Shown one piece after another: positions 25,803 to 36,354 of a stretch of 64,000 nucleotides of DNA. Within the stretch, counting starts at the first letter, position 1. Each line of letters starts with the position of its first letter. The notes beneath the pieces are model-generated. The model searched no databases. It had not been told where the DNA came from and worked only from the letters and a program-made list of their open reading frames with translations. The position numbers were made by a program, and so were the translations under genes. The DNA lies in the NCBI RefSeq assembly GCF_000741775.1, contig NZ_JGZR01000009.1, positions 1 through 64,000 of the forward strand, read 5' to 3'. The DNA is from Bifidobacterium subtile. GTDB taxonomy: Bacteria > Actinomycetota > Actinomycetes > Actinomycetales > Bifidobacteriaceae.

Positions 25803-26384
25803 GTGATCATACTTGGTGTCGACCCCGGGCTCACGCGCTGCGGGGTCGGCGTGATCGAAGCCGGCGCATCCCGCCGGCTTTCCTTTATTCACGTCGATGT
25901 CGTGCGCTCCGATCCGCACACTTCGCAGGATCTGAGGCTGCTGACCATCTACAACGGCCTGTGCGCCAAAATCGAACGATTCGCGCCTGACACCGTTTCC
26001 ATCGAACGTGTGTTCGCCCAGGAAAATCGAAACACCGTGCTTGGCACCGCGCAAGCGGCCGGCATGGCCATGCTCGCAGCCGCACAGCGCGGCATTCCGG
26101 TCGCGCTGCACACGCCGACCGAAGTCAAGCTGGCGATCACCGGCAACGGGCGCGCCGAGAAAATCCAGATCGAGCGCATGGTGGCCCATATCCTGAACCT
26201 CAATACGATGCCGAAGCCCGCCGACGCCGCAGACGCGTTGGCGCAGGCGATCTGCCATGCCCTGCGGCCCGCCGGGGCGCTTGAAGGCGGCGAACGCGAA
26301 CAGCATCTCACGACGGCGCAGCGGCAATGGGCCGAAGCCTCGCACAACGCGCAGCGTCGGCATAGCGTCGACCGGGGCATGTAG
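25803..26384 (+). CDS. ruvC: Holliday-junction resolvase RuvC
   Basis: 193 residues, GTG start 7 bases after yebC. The RNase H-like catalytic acids are all present: D7 in GVDPG, E68 in SIERVF, D141 and D144 in ADAADAL. It cuts Holliday junctions symmetrically together with RuvAB, encoded just downstream. The C-terminal 25 residues are a hydrophilic extension. Confidence 0.97.
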   Translation: MIILGVDPGLTRCGVGVIEAGASRRLSFIHVDVVRSDPHTSQDLRLLTIYNGLCAKIERFAPDTVSIERVFAQENRNTVLGTAQAAGMAMLAAAQRGIPVALHTPTEVKLAITGNGRAEKIQIERMVAHILNLNTMPKPADAADALAQAICHALRPAGALEGGEREQHLTTAQRQWAEASHNAQRRHSVDRGM

Positions 26385-26468
26385 ACTTCGAACGGATGTT
26401 CGAATATGAGATGTTTGAGCATGGTAATGTTTCCGACCGCTGACCGCTGCGACCGATAGGGGATCGTC

Positions 26469-27086
26469 ATGATAGGAATGCTCGAAGGCCGGGTCGAGGC
26501 CATAGACTCCGACGCCGCGCTCATCATGGCCGGCGGCATCGGATTCGAGGCCCGCATGCCGTCCGCCGATCTTTCGGCGCTGCACGCCGGCCAGGAGGTG
26601 AAGGTCTTCACGTCGCTCAATGTCTCGCAGGACGCGATCACCCTGTTCGGCTTTCTTGCGCAGGCCTCCAAACGCATGTTCATGCAGCTGCAGAAGGTCA
26701 GCGGTATCGGTCCTAAAGTAGCGCTTTCGCTGCTTTCCACCCTGTCTCCCGACAAGCTTGCACGAGCAGTGGCGGACGGCGACGCGGCAGCGCTGGCCAA
26801 GGCGCCCGGTCTAGGCAAGAAAGGTGCGCAGAAGATCATTCTGGAGCTCAAGGGCTCGATTGATCTCACGCAAATCGAAGGGAAGCCTTCGACTGCGGCA
26901 GCGCGAGCCGACACCGGGACGCTGCAGGTGGTCGAGGGACTGATCTCGCTGGGATGGCGTGCGCAGGACGCCGAAGACGCGGTGCGCAAGGCATGCGCAG
27001 ACAATGACATCGCGACGCCGCTTGCCGGGGACGAAGTACCGCGCGTGCTCAAGTTGGCCTTGGCCGCACTGGATCGGGGAAGGTGA
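26469..27086 (+). CDS. ruvA: Holliday-junction DNA helicase subunit RuvA
   Basis: 205 residues. An OB fold at the N terminus ([13 protein letters not shown]) and two HhH motifs ([15 protein letters not shown] and [16 protein letters not shown]) in domain II, then the C-terminal UBA-like domain III that contacts RuvB. It forms the tetramer that holds the junction square-planar. Its TGA overlaps the GTG of ruvB. Confidence 0.97.
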   Translation: MIGMLEGRVEAIDSDAALIMAGGIGFEARMPSADLSALHAGQEVKVFTSLNVSQDAITLFGFLAQASKRMFMQLQKVSGIGPKVALSLLSTLSPDKLARAVADGDAAALAKAPGLGKKGAQKIILELKGSIDLTQIEGKPSTAAARADTGTLQVVEGLISLGWRAQDAEDAVRKACADNDIATPLAGDEVPRVLKLALAALDRGR

Positions 27087-28195
27087 ACCACGCCATGACA
27101 GGCAATACGGCAACCGGCATGACCGCCATGAATGGTGCAGGCCCGGGCAATGAGCAAGTCAACGAGGGAGCCGGCGAGGAATCGCTGCGCATGGTCTCCT
27201 CGCAGCCGATCGGCAACGAGCCGGTCAGCGACGAAGAGCTGCGGCCGCAGGTTCTGGACGGCTTCATCGGCCAGCCTCGGCTCAAGGCCCAGCTGCAGCT
27301 TTTTCTCGACGCCGCACGCAAACGCGAGGTGCCGCCCGACCATATTCTGATGTCCGGTCCTCCGGGATTGGGCAAGACCACGCTTGCGATGATCACGGCG
27401 AACGAGCTCGGCGTGCCGATTCGCGTGACGTCGGGTCCCGCCATCCAGCATGCTGGCGATCTGGCATCGATCCTGAGCTCTTTGGATGCCGGCGAGGTGC
27501 TGTTCATCGATGAGATCCATCGCCTGCCACGCGCGGCGGAGGAGCTGCTGTACATTGCTATGGAGGATTTCCGCGTCGACGTGATGGTGGGCAAAGGCCC
27601 GGGCGCCTCTTCGATCCCGCTGACCCTGCCGCGCTTTACGGTGATTGGCGCTACTACGCGCGAAGGCATGCTGCCCTCGCCGCTGCGGGCCCGTTTCGGC
27701 TTCACCGCGCACCTCGATTTCTATCCGCGCGAGGAGCTTGAGAAGCTCGTCGAACGCTCGGCGGCAGTGCTTGGCGTCATGCTGGGAGACGGCTCGGCGC
27801 AAGAGCTTTCCTTGCGGTCGCGAGGCACGCCGCGCATCGCCAACCGCTTGCTGCGTCGCGTGCGGGACTGGGCGACCGTGCATGATCTCGACATTGTGCG
27901 TCCCGACGCGGTGCGCGAGGCGCTGGCGCTGTATCAGATCGATTCGGAAGGCTTGGATCGTCTTGATCTCGCGGTGCTCCACGCCGTCGTAAAAAGCTTC
28001 AACGGCGGTCCTGTGGGCCTGAACAACCTCGCGGCGATGGTCGGCGAAGAGGCGGAGACCGTGGAAACGGTATGCGAGCCGTATCTGGTGCGCGAAGGCT
28101 TCCTCATCCGCACGCCCAAAGGCCGCGTCGCCACGACCAAGGCCTGGGAGCACCTGGGGCTGACGCCACGCGATGATGTCAGCAAGCTATTCTAA
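27083..28195 (+). CDS. ruvB: Holliday-junction branch migration ATPase RuvB
   Basis: 370 residues from GTG 27083, overlapping the ruvA stop (GTGA). Walker [10 protein letters not shown] starts at residue 92, Walker B is LFIDEIHR, sensor 1 IGATTREG, and the winged helix is at the C terminus ([16 protein letters not shown]). The first about 45 residues (Gly/Asn/Met-rich) precede the family's usual start near [12 protein letters not shown], so an internal ATG may be used in some cases. Confidence 0.97.
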   Translation: MNHAMTGNTATGMTAMNGAGPGNEQVNEGAGEESLRMVSSQPIGNEPVSDEELRPQVLDGFIGQPRLKAQLQLFLDAARKREVPPDHILMSGPPGLGKTTLAMITANELGVPIRVTSGPAIQHAGDLASILSSLDAGEVLFIDEIHRLPRAAEELLYIAMEDFRVDVMVGKGPGASSIPLTLPRFTVIGATTREGMLPSPLRARFGFTAHLDFYPREELEKLVERSAAVLGVMLGDGSAQELSLRSRGTPRIANRLLRRVRDWATVHDLDIVRPDAVREALALYQIDSEGLDRLDLAVLHAVVKSFNGGPVGLNNLAAMVGEEAETVETVCEPYLVREGFLIRTPKGRVATTKAWEHLGLTPRDDVSKLF

Positions 28196-28268
28196 AATCT
28201 GTTGTTTGGACATCTATCCATTGTTATCCGGGCGCACAGCGCGCCCGCTATGTTAGGAGACCCCTGTC

Positions 28269-28754
28269 ATGCAGTTGATCTTACCTATTGTTCTCATCGT
28301 CCTCATGGGTGGCATGATGTGGTGGCAATCCAAGAAAGCCAAGCAGCAGCAGGCCGAAGTGCAGAACTTCCGCGAGAATCTGGCGCCAGGCACCGAGGTC
28401 GTTACCATCGGCGGCGTGATCGGCAAAGTCGTGTCCGTGGACACGAAGTATGAGGAGATCGTGATCGACTCCGAAGGCAGTCTGCTGCGATTCAAGGCCT
28501 CTGCCGTCAACAAGACCTACACGCGTCCGGCCTTCGTCGATGACGATGAAGTGGACGAGAACGGCAACCCGTTGCCCCAGGAGGACACCGGCGAGGCGCA
28601 GGCCGCGTATGGTGAGATCTCCGATGGCGCGCAGGACACGCCCGTGCAGGACGACGCTTATGCACAGGATGCCGCGCGGCCTGAAGCCAGCGTGGAAGAG
28701 ACTGCCGTCGACGAGAGCAGTGACGAGGCAGCCGAGGGGGCGTCCGCGAAGTAG
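28269..28754 (+). CDS. yajC: Preprotein translocase accessory subunit YajC
   Basis: 161 residues with TAGGAG before the ATG. One TM helix (about 3-19) is followed by the conserved NLAPGTEVVTIGGVIGKVVSV domain. The acidic C-terminal half (about 95-161) is variable. In Mycobacterium and Corynebacterium yajC is followed by secD, secF and then apt; here apt follows directly. Confidence 0.93.
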   Translation: MQLILPIVLIVLMGGMMWWQSKKAKQQQAEVQNFRENLAPGTEVVTIGGVIGKVVSVDTKYEEIVIDSEGSLLRFKASAVNKTYTRPAFVDDDEVDENGNPLPQEDTGEAQAAYGEISDGAQDTPVQDDAYAQDAARPEASVEETAVDESSDEAAEGASAK

Positions 28755-28828
28755 CGTGAACGTGTCAATCAGCGCATATAGGGCAATTATCGTTGGACGG
28801 CATTCGAACAAGGCGGCAGGACTCCGGC

Positions 28829-29410
28829 ATGACATCATCTGACATCAGCATCGACCAGCTTGAATGCGTGGGGAGCGCGGACGCTGAATACGTCCTTTCG
28901 CTGATTCGCACGATTCCCGGATTTCCCAACAAGAACGTTCTGTTCCGTGATTTCATGCCGGTTCTCGCCGATCCCAAAGGTTTGGCGACGCTGCTGAAAG
29001 CGCTGAAGCTCGCGCTTCCCGTAGCGGCGCGGGACTTCGACAGCGTCGCAGGGCTCGAGGCCCGCGGCTTCCTGTTCGGCCCGGCCTTGGCCGCTTCGCT
29101 GGGCAAAGGATTCATAGCGCTGCGCAAAACCGGCAAGCTGCCTCCTGAAACCATCAGCGAGCAATACACGCTCGAATACGGGCAGGAAAGCGTCGAAGTC
29201 GAAACCAACGCGATTTCCTCTAACGAACGCGTGCTTATCGTCGACGATCTGATCGCCACAGGCGGCAGCGCCAATGCGGCGGCGCATCTTGTCGAGAAAT
29301 GCGGCGGCAAGGTCGCGGGATTCAGCTTCGTGATGGAGCTTCAGGGACTTGGCGGGCGTGCTTCGCTGGGGTCGTATCCTGCCAGTGCGCTAGTCACCAT
29401 GCCCGCCTGA
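28829..29410 (+). CDS. apt: Adenine phosphoribosyltransferase
   Basis: 193 residues from ATG 28829, which has AGGA nine bases upstream; a TTG at 28793 gives a 205-residue form. The PRPP-binding motif is ERVLIVDDLIATGGSA, and AGLEARGFLFGPALA is the family loop. It salvages adenine to AMP. The gene lies between yajC and sucC, without overlaps. Confidence 0.94.
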   Translation: MTSSDISIDQLECVGSADAEYVLSLIRTIPGFPNKNVLFRDFMPVLADPKGLATLLKALKLALPVAARDFDSVAGLEARGFLFGPALAASLGKGFIALRKTGKLPPETISEQYTLEYGQESVEVETNAISSNERVLIVDDLIATGGSANAAAHLVEKCGGKVAGFSFVMELQGLGGRASLGSYPASALVTMPA

Positions 29411-29532
29411 TGCCGTGCGCCGGCTGCATGCCTAGAGCAGGCAGTCGGCGCACGCGGCCGCCGGGCGCCTACGCACGGCTCACACAGTGCCAGCGCATAC
29501 AACTTTGTTGAAGAGGAAAGGTTTTTCGGTTT

Positions 29533-30729
29533 ATGGATCTCTATGAATACCAGGCCAGGGAATTGCTTGACGAGCAGTCCATCCCTACGCCGCGTGCAAT
29601 TTTCGCTCAAAATTCGCACGAAGTCGCTCTGGCTGCAGACGAGATAGGCTATCCCTGCGTGATCAAGGCGCAGGTCAAAATCGGTCATCGCGGTCAGGCA
29701 GGCGGCATCAAGGTGGCGCGGAATCGCGACGAGGCGATTCTCACGGCCGAGCAGATTTTCCCGATGAGCATCCATGGCCACAAGACCAGCGGCGTGCTCG
29801 TAGCGCAGGCCGCGAATATTCTGCACGAATATTACGTTTCGATATCGCTTGACCGTGCTTCGCGCGATTTCGATGTGCTGGCCACAGCCAACGGCGGCAC
29901 CGAGGTCGAGCAGATCGCCCGCGAGCAGCCCGAGTCCGTCAAACGGCTGCATATCAATGCGCTCGACGATTTCGACCTTGACGCCGCCACGGCGATGGCG
30001 CAGAGCATCGGCTTCTACCATGCCGATGTGGATCAGGCCGCGCAGGTGCTGCTCAAGATGTGGCGCTGCTTCAAGGAGAATGACGCCACGCTGGTCGAGA
30101 TCAATCCGCTCGCCAAAATAGGCGATCCGGACGACGAATCCTCCAAGTCATTGTGCGCCTTGGACGCCAAGATCTCGCTGGACGACAATGCCGCGTTCCG
30201 CCACGATGGCTGGACGCGCTTCACCGATCCGCATCAGTCCGATCCCTTCGAGCAGCGTGCCCGCGAGCACGGCCTGCACTATGTCCACTTGACTGGCGAG
30301 GTCGGGGTCATCGGCAACGGGGCGGGCTTGGTCATGAGCTCGCTCGACGCCGTTTCCGGAGCCGGGGAGGATCAGCATACGGGGATCAAGCCCGCCAACT
30401 TCCTCGACATCGGGGGAGGGGCCTCGGCCGAAGTCATGAGCGAAAGCCTGCATATCGTGCTTTCCGACCCGCAGGTCGAATCAGTCTTCATCAATGTCTA
30501 CGGCGGCATCACCTCCTGCGAGCAGGTGGCCGACGGCATTCTCGGCGCCTTGGAGGCGCTGGGATCCTCCAAGCCCATCGTTGTGCGCTTCGACGGCAAT
30601 GCCGCGAGCGAGGGACTGCGCATTCTGCGTGAGGCCGGCAACGCGAACGTGCGCGTGTGCGATACGATGGAACAGGCCGCGCAGGTCGCCGCCGAGCTCG
30701 CTTCAACCGTCAAGGAGGCACGTCGATGA
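29533..30729 (+). CDS. sucC: Succinyl-CoA ligase [ADP-forming] subunit beta
   Basis: 398 residues, GAGGAAAGG upstream. [20 protein letters not shown] and the ATP-grasp lysine region [18 protein letters not shown] at the N terminus, then LVEINPLA, and the CoA-ligase part with DIGGGASAE and [15 protein letters not shown]. It pairs with the overlapping sucD. Bifidobacteria lack most TCA enzymes, so the in vivo direction and purpose are unclear. Confidence 0.95.
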   Translation: MDLYEYQARELLDEQSIPTPRAIFAQNSHEVALAADEIGYPCVIKAQVKIGHRGQAGGIKVARNRDEAILTAEQIFPMSIHGHKTSGVLVAQAANILHEYYVSISLDRASRDFDVLATANGGTEVEQIAREQPESVKRLHINALDDFDLDAATAMAQSIGFYHADVDQAAQVLLKMWRCFKENDATLVEINPLAKIGDPDDESSKSLCALDAKISLDDNAAFRHDGWTRFTDPHQSDPFEQRAREHGLHYVHLTGEVGVIGNGAGLVMSSLDAVSGAGEDQHTGIKPANFLDIGGGASAEVMSESLHIVLSDPQVESVFINVYGGITSCEQVADGILGALEALGSSKPIVVRFDGNAASEGLRILREAGNANVRVCDTMEQAAQVAAELASTVKEARR

Positions 30730-31652
30730 ACGCATTCATCGAGAATGGCGCACCGGTCATCGTGCAAGGCATGACCGGGCATCAGGGCATGACGCATACC
30801 GCGCGCATGCTCCAGGCCGGAACGAATATCGTTGGCGGCGTCAATCCGCGCAAGGCCGGCACCACAGTCTCCTTCACGAAGAACGCTGACGCCGCACAGG
30901 TCGAGATACCCGTATACGCCTCATGCGATGAGGCGCTTGAGGCCACCGGAGCCAAGGCGAGCGTGGTCTTCGTGCCGCCGAGATTCGCCAAGGACGCGGT
31001 CGTCGAGGCGATTGAGGCGGGCATTGGGCTGATCGTTGTCATCACCGAAGGCATCCCGGTATCGGATACCGCCTACTTCGTCGAGTTGGCGCTGCGCAAA
31101 GGCGTGCGCGTCGTCGGCCCTAACTGCCCTGGACTGGCTACGTTCGCCAAGGACGCTACGCAGCTCGGCGTGAATCTGGGCATCATCCCCGATGGCATCG
31201 TCAAGCGCGGCCCGTTGGGACTGGTCTCCAAATCCGGCACGCTCACCTACCAGCTTATGGGCGAGCTCGCCGACATCGGCTTCACCGCATGCCTCGGCGC
31301 CGGAGGAGACCCCATCGTAGGCACGACGCTGCAGGAGGCCTTGGAAGCTTTCGAGCAGGACGAGGAGACGAAGGCCGTGGTGATGATCGGCGAGATCGGC
31401 GGCAACGCCGAACAGGACGCCGCCGCTTGGGCCGCAAAGCATATGAGCAAGCCCGTCGTAGCCTATATCGCGGGCTTCACAGCCCCCGAAGGCAAGCAGA
31501 TGGGCCATGCCGGAGCCATCGTCTCCGGCGGCAAAGGGACCGCCCAAGACAAGAAGGACGCGCTCGAAGCCGTCGGCATTCCCGTCGGCAGAACGCCGGG
31601 ACAGACCGCGCAGATCATGCGCGAGACATTGGCTGCGCGTTCCCTGGCATGA
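30726..31652 (+). CDS. sucD: Succinyl-CoA ligase [ADP-forming] subunit alpha
   Basis: 308 residues. The ATG overlaps the sucC stop as [20 protein letters not shown] is the CoA-binding start, GPNCPGLA the middle loop, and H261 in [11 protein letters not shown] is the phospho-histidine. Together with SucC it forms ATP from succinyl-CoA or the reverse. It is also coupled to perM downstream by a 4-base overlap. Confidence 0.96.
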   Translation: MNAFIENGAPVIVQGMTGHQGMTHTARMLQAGTNIVGGVNPRKAGTTVSFTKNADAAQVEIPVYASCDEALEATGAKASVVFVPPRFAKDAVVEAIEAGIGLIVVITEGIPVSDTAYFVELALRKGVRVVGPNCPGLATFAKDATQLGVNLGIIPDGIVKRGPLGLVSKSGTLTYQLMGELADIGFTACLGAGGDPIVGTTLQEALEAFEQDEETKAVVMIGEIGGNAEQDAAAWAAKHMSKPVVAYIAGFTAPEGKQMGHAGAIVSGGKGTAQDKKDALEAVGIPVGRTPGQTAQIMRETLAARSLA

Positions 31653-33085
31653 CGATACGTCCTAGGCAGTGGTTGAATGGGGCCGGCGCGGCGCTGGTCT
31701 CCATCGCCATATACTCCATTTCATTGGGGTTCTTCATGGCGTTGACGCTGCTCGTCATCTCGATGGAGGAGGGCGGCGACAACCTCTCGCAGCTCTCCAT
31801 ACCATTGAGCGAGGCGATCGTGCTGCTCAGCCAAGGCGTGGGATTCGAAGCCGGCTCGATAAAGCTGACGATCATACCGTTGCTGCTGACCCTGCTGCTT
31901 ATCGCGCTGATTCGTTCGTTGACGCTGAGGTTCAGCTGCTCCTCGTGGGAAGCGTATTGCGCCGGCGCGATTTCATGGGTGACGCTGAACGCGATTCTCG
32001 CGCAAGGAGTCACCGTCGGTCTGCTGGATTCGATCTGGCTGATCTGCGCCAAAACGCTTGTGGTGTTCACCCTAGGCTTTGCCAATGCGGCATTGCCCGC
32101 CAGCGGAATATGGGGGACTGTCGTTGCCGCTGTTCGCTCGCGTGCTTCCGCGCCTTTGCGTACCGCTTCGAGCACTGGACTGGTTATCGGCGGGACGCTT
32201 CTCGCCTGCTATGTGCTGGCCGGTTTCGTCACGACCGTGATCTGGACGGTGCGTGGGCACGGAGCGATGCTCCGCCTGTTCGACCTCACCGGCATGCAAT
32301 CCGGCTCGAAGGTTCTCACCACCATCTGTTCGCTTGCTTGGTTGCCTAATATCTGCATCTGGGCGATTTCGTGGCTGTTCGGATCGGGCTTCTCCATCGG
32401 AGACCTGGCCACATTCAGCTTGTGGACCGGTCGTTCGTCCGGTCTGCCGCCGCTGCCGGCGTTCGCGCTGCTGCCCGAACCGGTGAATAACGCAACCTGG
32501 CGCATCGTGCTGGTGTCTATTCCGATGGCGTCGGGATTCATAGTCGGCTCCCTCGCGCTGCTGTTGCACCGCGGCTTCGCGATCAGATTTGCTGACGTGA
32601 ACGGTACGGGCAAGACCGAAGGCGAAGCGGCCAACCGTGACCTTCGCAGCACGCTTTTCCGTTTTGCATACGCCGCCGGGAGCTTCTGCCTGGCCAGCGT
32701 GATCGTGGCGCTGGGCATGACGCTGCTGTTTCTGCTGTCGAACGGATCGCTGGGCCGCCAGCGGCTGGCCCATGTCGGCGTCGATATCGCGGACTCCACG
32801 CAGTCTGTAGGCCGGCCGAGCGCATTGGGCCTGTTCGTAGCCTGGGTCGCAGCGCTTGTCGTGGTCTCCGGCGTTTTCGCCGTGCGCACGGTGTTCGCTC
32901 GACATCGTGAACAGCTCGCGCCGACTGATGCAGCAGCTGGCTCGACAAGCGCCGACAGCGACGCAGAAACGGCTGCCGACGCACCATCAACACGTGTCAT
33001 CAGCTCGATGACCAAACCCAAGGAGGACCATGATGACGACAACACATCGACCGATACGACGGGCTCTGGTATCCGTCTTCCATAA
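31649..33085 (+). CDS. PerM-like (DUF6350) polytopic membrane protein
   Basis: 478 residues from ATG 31649, which overlaps the sucD stop. Nine or ten predicted membrane helices over about residues 10-430, and a Thr/Ala/Asp-rich cytoplasmic tail. The location between sucD and purH is that of mycobacterial perM, a membrane protein needed for persistence and cell division. The last 56 bases overlap purH in another frame, including its AAGGAGG ribosome binding site, so PerM and PurH production may be coupled. Confidence 0.82.
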   Translation: MTIRPRQWLNGAGAALVSIAIYSISLGFFMALTLLVISMEEGGDNLSQLSIPLSEAIVLLSQGVGFEAGSIKLTIIPLLLTLLLIALIRSLTLRFSCSSWEAYCAGAISWVTLNAILAQGVTVGLLDSIWLICAKTLVVFTLGFANAALPASGIWGTVVAAVRSRASAPLRTASSTGLVIGGTLLACYVLAGFVTTVIWTVRGHGAMLRLFDLTGMQSGSKVLTTICSLAWLPNICIWAISWLFGSGFSIGDLATFSLWTGRSSGLPPLPAFALLPEPVNNATWRIVLVSIPMASGFIVGSLALLLHRGFAIRFADVNGTGKTEGEAANRDLRSTLFRFAYAAGSFCLASVIVALGMTLLFLLSNGSLGRQRLAHVGVDIADSTQSVGRPSALGLFVAWVAALVVVSGVFAVRTVFARHREQLAPTDAAAGSTSADSDAETAADAPSTRVISSMTKPKEDHDDDNTSTDTTGSGIRLP

Positions 33086-34694
33086 GGAAGGCCTGGAAAC
33101 GCTGGCTCAGGCCTTCGTCAAGGCCGGAACCGAAGTGGTGTCCACCGGCTCCACGGCCAAAACGCTTGCGTCGCTGGGCGTCAACGTCACTGAGGTCAGC
33201 GAGGTCACGGGCTTCCCGGAAAGCCTCGATGGCCGGGTCAAGACGCTCGACCCGCATATCCACGCCGGCATCCTCGCCGACATGACCAACCCCGATCACG
33301 TCGAACAGCTTGAGCAGCTCGGCATCGCGGCCTTCGATCTGGTCGTCGTGAACCTGTATCCCTTCGCCGACACCGTGCGTTCGGGTGCGAACGAGGCCGA
33401 CACCATCGAGAAGATCGACATCGGCGGGCCGTCAATGGTACGAGGAGCGGCCAAGAACAGCGCTAGCGTTGCCGTGATCACCGATCCCGCGGATTATGCG
33501 CTGGTCGCGCAGCGGGTCGCGGACGGTCAGGGCTTCAGCTTGGAGGAGCGTCGCTGGCTTGCGGCCAAGGCTTTTGCCCACACTGCGTCCTATGACGCGA
33601 CGATCACGGAATGGACGTCCCAGCGCTGGATCAAACCGGCCAGCGTATCGCCGGTGTCGGAAGCCAACGACTCCGAGGCTGCTGAGACTGCTGCTGACGG
33701 CGCGGACGCAATCGATGAGAAACTCATGCCGGCGACGCTCACGCGTACCTGGAATCGGGCGCATGTGCTGCGCTACGGCGAGAACCCACATCAGCAGGCC
33801 TCGCTGTATCTCGACCCGCTCGATCAGGTCGGCTTCGCTCATGCGGTCCAGCTCGGCGGCAAGCCGATGAGCTACAACAACTATGTCGATGCCGACGCCG
33901 CTTGGCGCACGGTGTGGGACTTCGCGCCGCGCATCGCCGTGGCCGTCACCAAGCACAACAATCCCTGCGGGCTGGCGCTGGGGGAGACGGTAGCCGAGGC
34001 GCATCGCAAGGCGCATGCCTGCGACCCGATGAGCGCCTATGGCGGGGTGATCGCCGCCAACGCGACAGTCACGCTGGATATGGCGAACAGCGTGCGGCCG
34101 ATTTTCACCGAGGTCATCGTCGCGCCGGATTACGAGCCTGAAGCGCTGGAACTCCTGCAGACCAAGAAGAAGAATCTGCGTATTTTGAAGGTCGCCGAGC
34201 CGCCGCATGCGCGCACCCAGATGCGGGCCATCGATGGCGGCGTGCTGCTGCAGACCACCGATCTGATCGACGCGGAAGGCGACGACCCCGCCAACTGGCG
34301 CTTGGTCGCCGGCGAGGCCGCGGACGAGCAGACGCTGCGCGACTTGGCATTCGCATGGCGTTCAGTGCGCTGCGTGAAATCGAACGCGATCCTGCTCGCG
34401 CACGACGAGGCCACGGTCGGCATCGGCATGGGTCAGGTCAACCGGGTCGACTCGTGTGACCTAGCGGTGCGCCGAGCCAACACGCTCGCCGACAACGCGG
34501 ACCGCGCCACGGGTGCAGTCGCCGCATCCGACGCCTTCTTCCCGTTTGCCGATGGCGCCCAGAAGCTCATCGATGCCGGAGTCAAGGCCATCGTGCAGCC
34601 GGGCAGCTCCATCCGCGACGAGGAAGTGTTCGCCGCCGCCAGAGCCGCGAATGTGACGATGTACGTCACCGGCACCCGCCACTTCTTCCACTGA
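33030..34694 (+). CDS. purH: Bifunctional AICAR transformylase / IMP cyclohydrolase PurH
   Basis: 554 residues. AAGGAGG at 33020-33026 gives ATG 33033 better spacing than ATG 33030. The N-terminal MGS-like cyclohydrolase domain ([31 protein letters not shown] region) is followed by the transformylase domain with [12 protein letters not shown] and [13 protein letters not shown]. It carries out the last two steps of purine synthesis. A strong terminator follows at 34770. An Ala/Asp-rich insertion (about residues 205-230) links the domains. Confidence 0.96.
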   Translation: MMTTTHRPIRRALVSVFHKEGLETLAQAFVKAGTEVVSTGSTAKTLASLGVNVTEVSEVTGFPESLDGRVKTLDPHIHAGILADMTNPDHVEQLEQLGIAAFDLVVVNLYPFADTVRSGANEADTIEKIDIGGPSMVRGAAKNSASVAVITDPADYALVAQRVADGQGFSLEERRWLAAKAFAHTASYDATITEWTSQRWIKPASVSPVSEANDSEAAETAADGADAIDEKLMPATLTRTWNRAHVLRYGENPHQQASLYLDPLDQVGFAHAVQLGGKPMSYNNYVDADAAWRTVWDFAPRIAVAVTKHNNPCGLALGETVAEAHRKAHACDPMSAYGGVIAANATVTLDMANSVRPIFTEVIVAPDYEPEALELLQTKKKNLRILKVAEPPHARTQMRAIDGGVLLQTTDLIDAEGDDPANWRLVAGEAADEQTLRDLAFAWRSVRCVKSNAILLAHDEATVGIGMGQVNRVDSCDLAVRRANTLADNADRATGAVAASDAFFPFADGAQKLIDAGVKAIVQPGSSIRDEEVFAAARAANVTMYVTGTRHFFH

Positions 34695-34769
34695 GTAGAA
34701 GAAACCGAGCAGAAGGAACTAAGTGCGATACGGATCGCTCAAGGTATTGCCTGAGTGACGCTGAGCAAT

Positions 34770-34823
34770 AATGCATAAGGCCTGTCCGCGAGACTGATGC
34801 CTCGCGGACAGGCCTTATGCATT
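34770..34823 (+). terminator. 23-bp perfect-stem terminator after purH
   Basis: AATGCATAAGGCCTGTCCGCGAG (in two pieces, 34770-34792) pairs without mismatch with 34801-34823 around the loop ACTGATGC. It lies 75 bases after purH. The stem is much longer than a usual intrinsic terminator and there is no T run (TTGGTTCG follows). Confidence 0.8.
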
Positions 34824-34936
34824 GGTTCGCACGGACTTGTACTATGTGCAATCAGACCGTATGCAATCGAAAACGGCACGGCATTACACGTAGGCACAGT
34901 GTGGGCACATCGATATAGATGCAAGGAGCATTCATC

Positions 34937-35224
34937 ATGAACGGCAAGCACCCCCCGGTCTCGGAGGACCACGAAGGCAAGCCCGCCTTCGAATGGGCGG
35001 TTGCTGCCACCGTGGCGCTCAGCGCCATATGCGCAATGCTCGGATACATGATGGCCGCCACAGCGGTTCTCGCTATGGCGGCCATCATCACCGGATCACT
35101 CCGGTTGGTGCTGCGCGAACGCAGCCCGTGGAAAGTACGTTCAGTTGCTTTCGATTCCTTCATCGGCATTGCCTTGGGAATCGGCCTGCTCGTCACGTAC
35201 ATCAGCATCAGACTGCTCTACTGA
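34937..35224 (+). CDS. DUF3017-family small membrane protein
   Basis: 95 residues from ATG 34937, AAGGAG at 34922-34927. Three TM helices: about 22-38, 40-57 and 75-92. Actinobacterial DUF3017 proteins sit next to purH/folD-type genes and have no known function. Its last 84 bases lie on the opposite strand of the aquaporin C terminus, so the two genes overlap tail to tail. Confidence 0.8.
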   Translation: MNGKHPPVSEDHEGKPAFEWAVAATVALSAICAMLGYMMAATAVLAMAAIITGSLRLVLRERSPWKVRSVAFDSFIGIALGIGLLVTYISIRLLY

Positions 35225-36157
35225 GTTCTCATCGGCAGCTGCATCCACCTCAACCGCTTCTGGTTCGGCAACAGCAGCAGGCGTAGCGGTTTTGGCGAAC
35301 AGCTCCTGCGCGACCAAGATGAGCGCGACCAGCGCCGCCGCAAGCACCGGTACGATCCAGAACACCCAAAGCTGCTGCAGCGGCTCCTGCGTCAGGCCTT
35401 GGTTCTGTGCGACAATCGCGACGCCGGTGGCACGGGCCGGGTTAAGCGCTGCGCCCGTGACCGGGTAGGTGAACGCGGCGCCTGCGCCGTAGGCGAGTCC
35501 CATGGCCCAAGGCTGGCGGGATGTGGCATTTCCATCCTTGCCGAGCGTCGACATGGCGGCGGCGACGATCAGAATGCCGGCGACGACCTCGACGAGAATC
35601 GCCAAGGTGATGCTGAAGCTTGCCCCGGCGCCCTTGAGCGCGGTGGAGGAAACCGATCCGGATTCGAATCCGTTGGCCGCATAGGTGAGCCAAAGCTTGA
35701 TCGGCAGGCTCTGCGAAACCGGGAGCACGCTTTTGAACACCGCTCCCGCTGCGATGCCGCCCAGCACTTGCGCGATGATGTAGAGCAGACCGTCGACCAG
35801 CTGGGTCTTCGAAGTAAGCATGGCGGCGATGGTGACGGCGGGATTGAACTGGCCGCCGGAGATGCGCCCGAAGATGAATGTCACGATGGCGTAGGCGAGT
35901 CCCGTGGCGATGGCGATGAACGCCAGATTAGGGCTATAGAGCGCCGTCGGCAGCGTATAGGCCATGTAGATGACGAAGCAGACCAGGAAGCTGCCGAGCA
36001 GCTCCGCGCCCACGCGCAGCCACAGTGGCGTGGAATTCAGTGGTGCGGAATTCAGATTATTCGCGTTCTCAGACGCATCGGCATGGGTCGTCGTCTTCGC
36101 AGCGGCCCCCTCTTCGCCGTTGGGCGCACTTTCCTTCTCCGATTCGAATTGGGTCAT
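35141..36157 (-). CDS. Aquaporin / glycerol facilitator family (MIP)
   Basis: 338 residues. After a hydrophilic, Glu/Ala/Asn-rich N-terminal tail (about 1-44) six helices and two half-helices follow. NPA boxes at 105-107 (QFNPAVT) and 239-241 (ALNPARA). The Arg after the second NPA is present. The last about 50 residues are acidic. Selectivity for water versus glycerol cannot be judged safely. The 3' 84 bases overlap the convergent DUF3017 gene. Confidence 0.93.
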   Translation of the reverse strand: MTQFESEKESAPNGEEGAAAKTTTHADASENANNLNSAPLNSTPLWLRVGAELLGSFLVCFVIYMAYTLPTALYSPNLAFIAIATGLAYAIVTFIFGRISGGQFNPAVTIAAMLTSKTQLVDGLLYIIAQVLGGIAAGAVFKSVLPVSQSLPIKLWLTYAANGFESGSVSSTALKGAGASFSITLAILVEVVAGILIVAAAMSTLGKDGNATSRQPWAMGLAYGAGAAFTYPVTGAALNPARATGVAIVAQNQGLTQEPLQQLWVFWIVPVLAAALVALILVAQELFAKTATPAAVAEPEAVEVDAAADENSVEQSDADVRDEQADSQGNADEGIESN

Positions 36158-36252
36158 AATATTCCTTTGTACCTCTTATATATATGCGGGCCGATGTCCG
36201 CCGGACGACTGCCATCGTACCAGCATCTCCGGGGTGTTTCCTTACGATGCGC

Positions 36253-36258
36253 TATAAT
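36253..36258 (+). promoter_or_regulatory. Consensus -10 box TATAAT upstream of rluB
   Basis: A perfect TATAAT lies 97 bases before the rluB start, in the divergent gap to the aquaporin gene. No clear -35 is visible 16-18 bases upstream. Confidence 0.45.
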
Positions 36259-36354
36259 AGAAAGGTTGCGGCAGTCCGAAATCTCTGATGTCGCCAAAGA
36301 ACATACGAATACGACGGCGCGAACGCGCTGCCGACAGGCCACGTTGGGAGAACG

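Noticed and set aside
25949-28153. 734-codon open frame opposite ruvCAB
   Set aside because: Mirror frame of GC-rich coding DNA; no motif, and three well-supported genes lie on the other strand.
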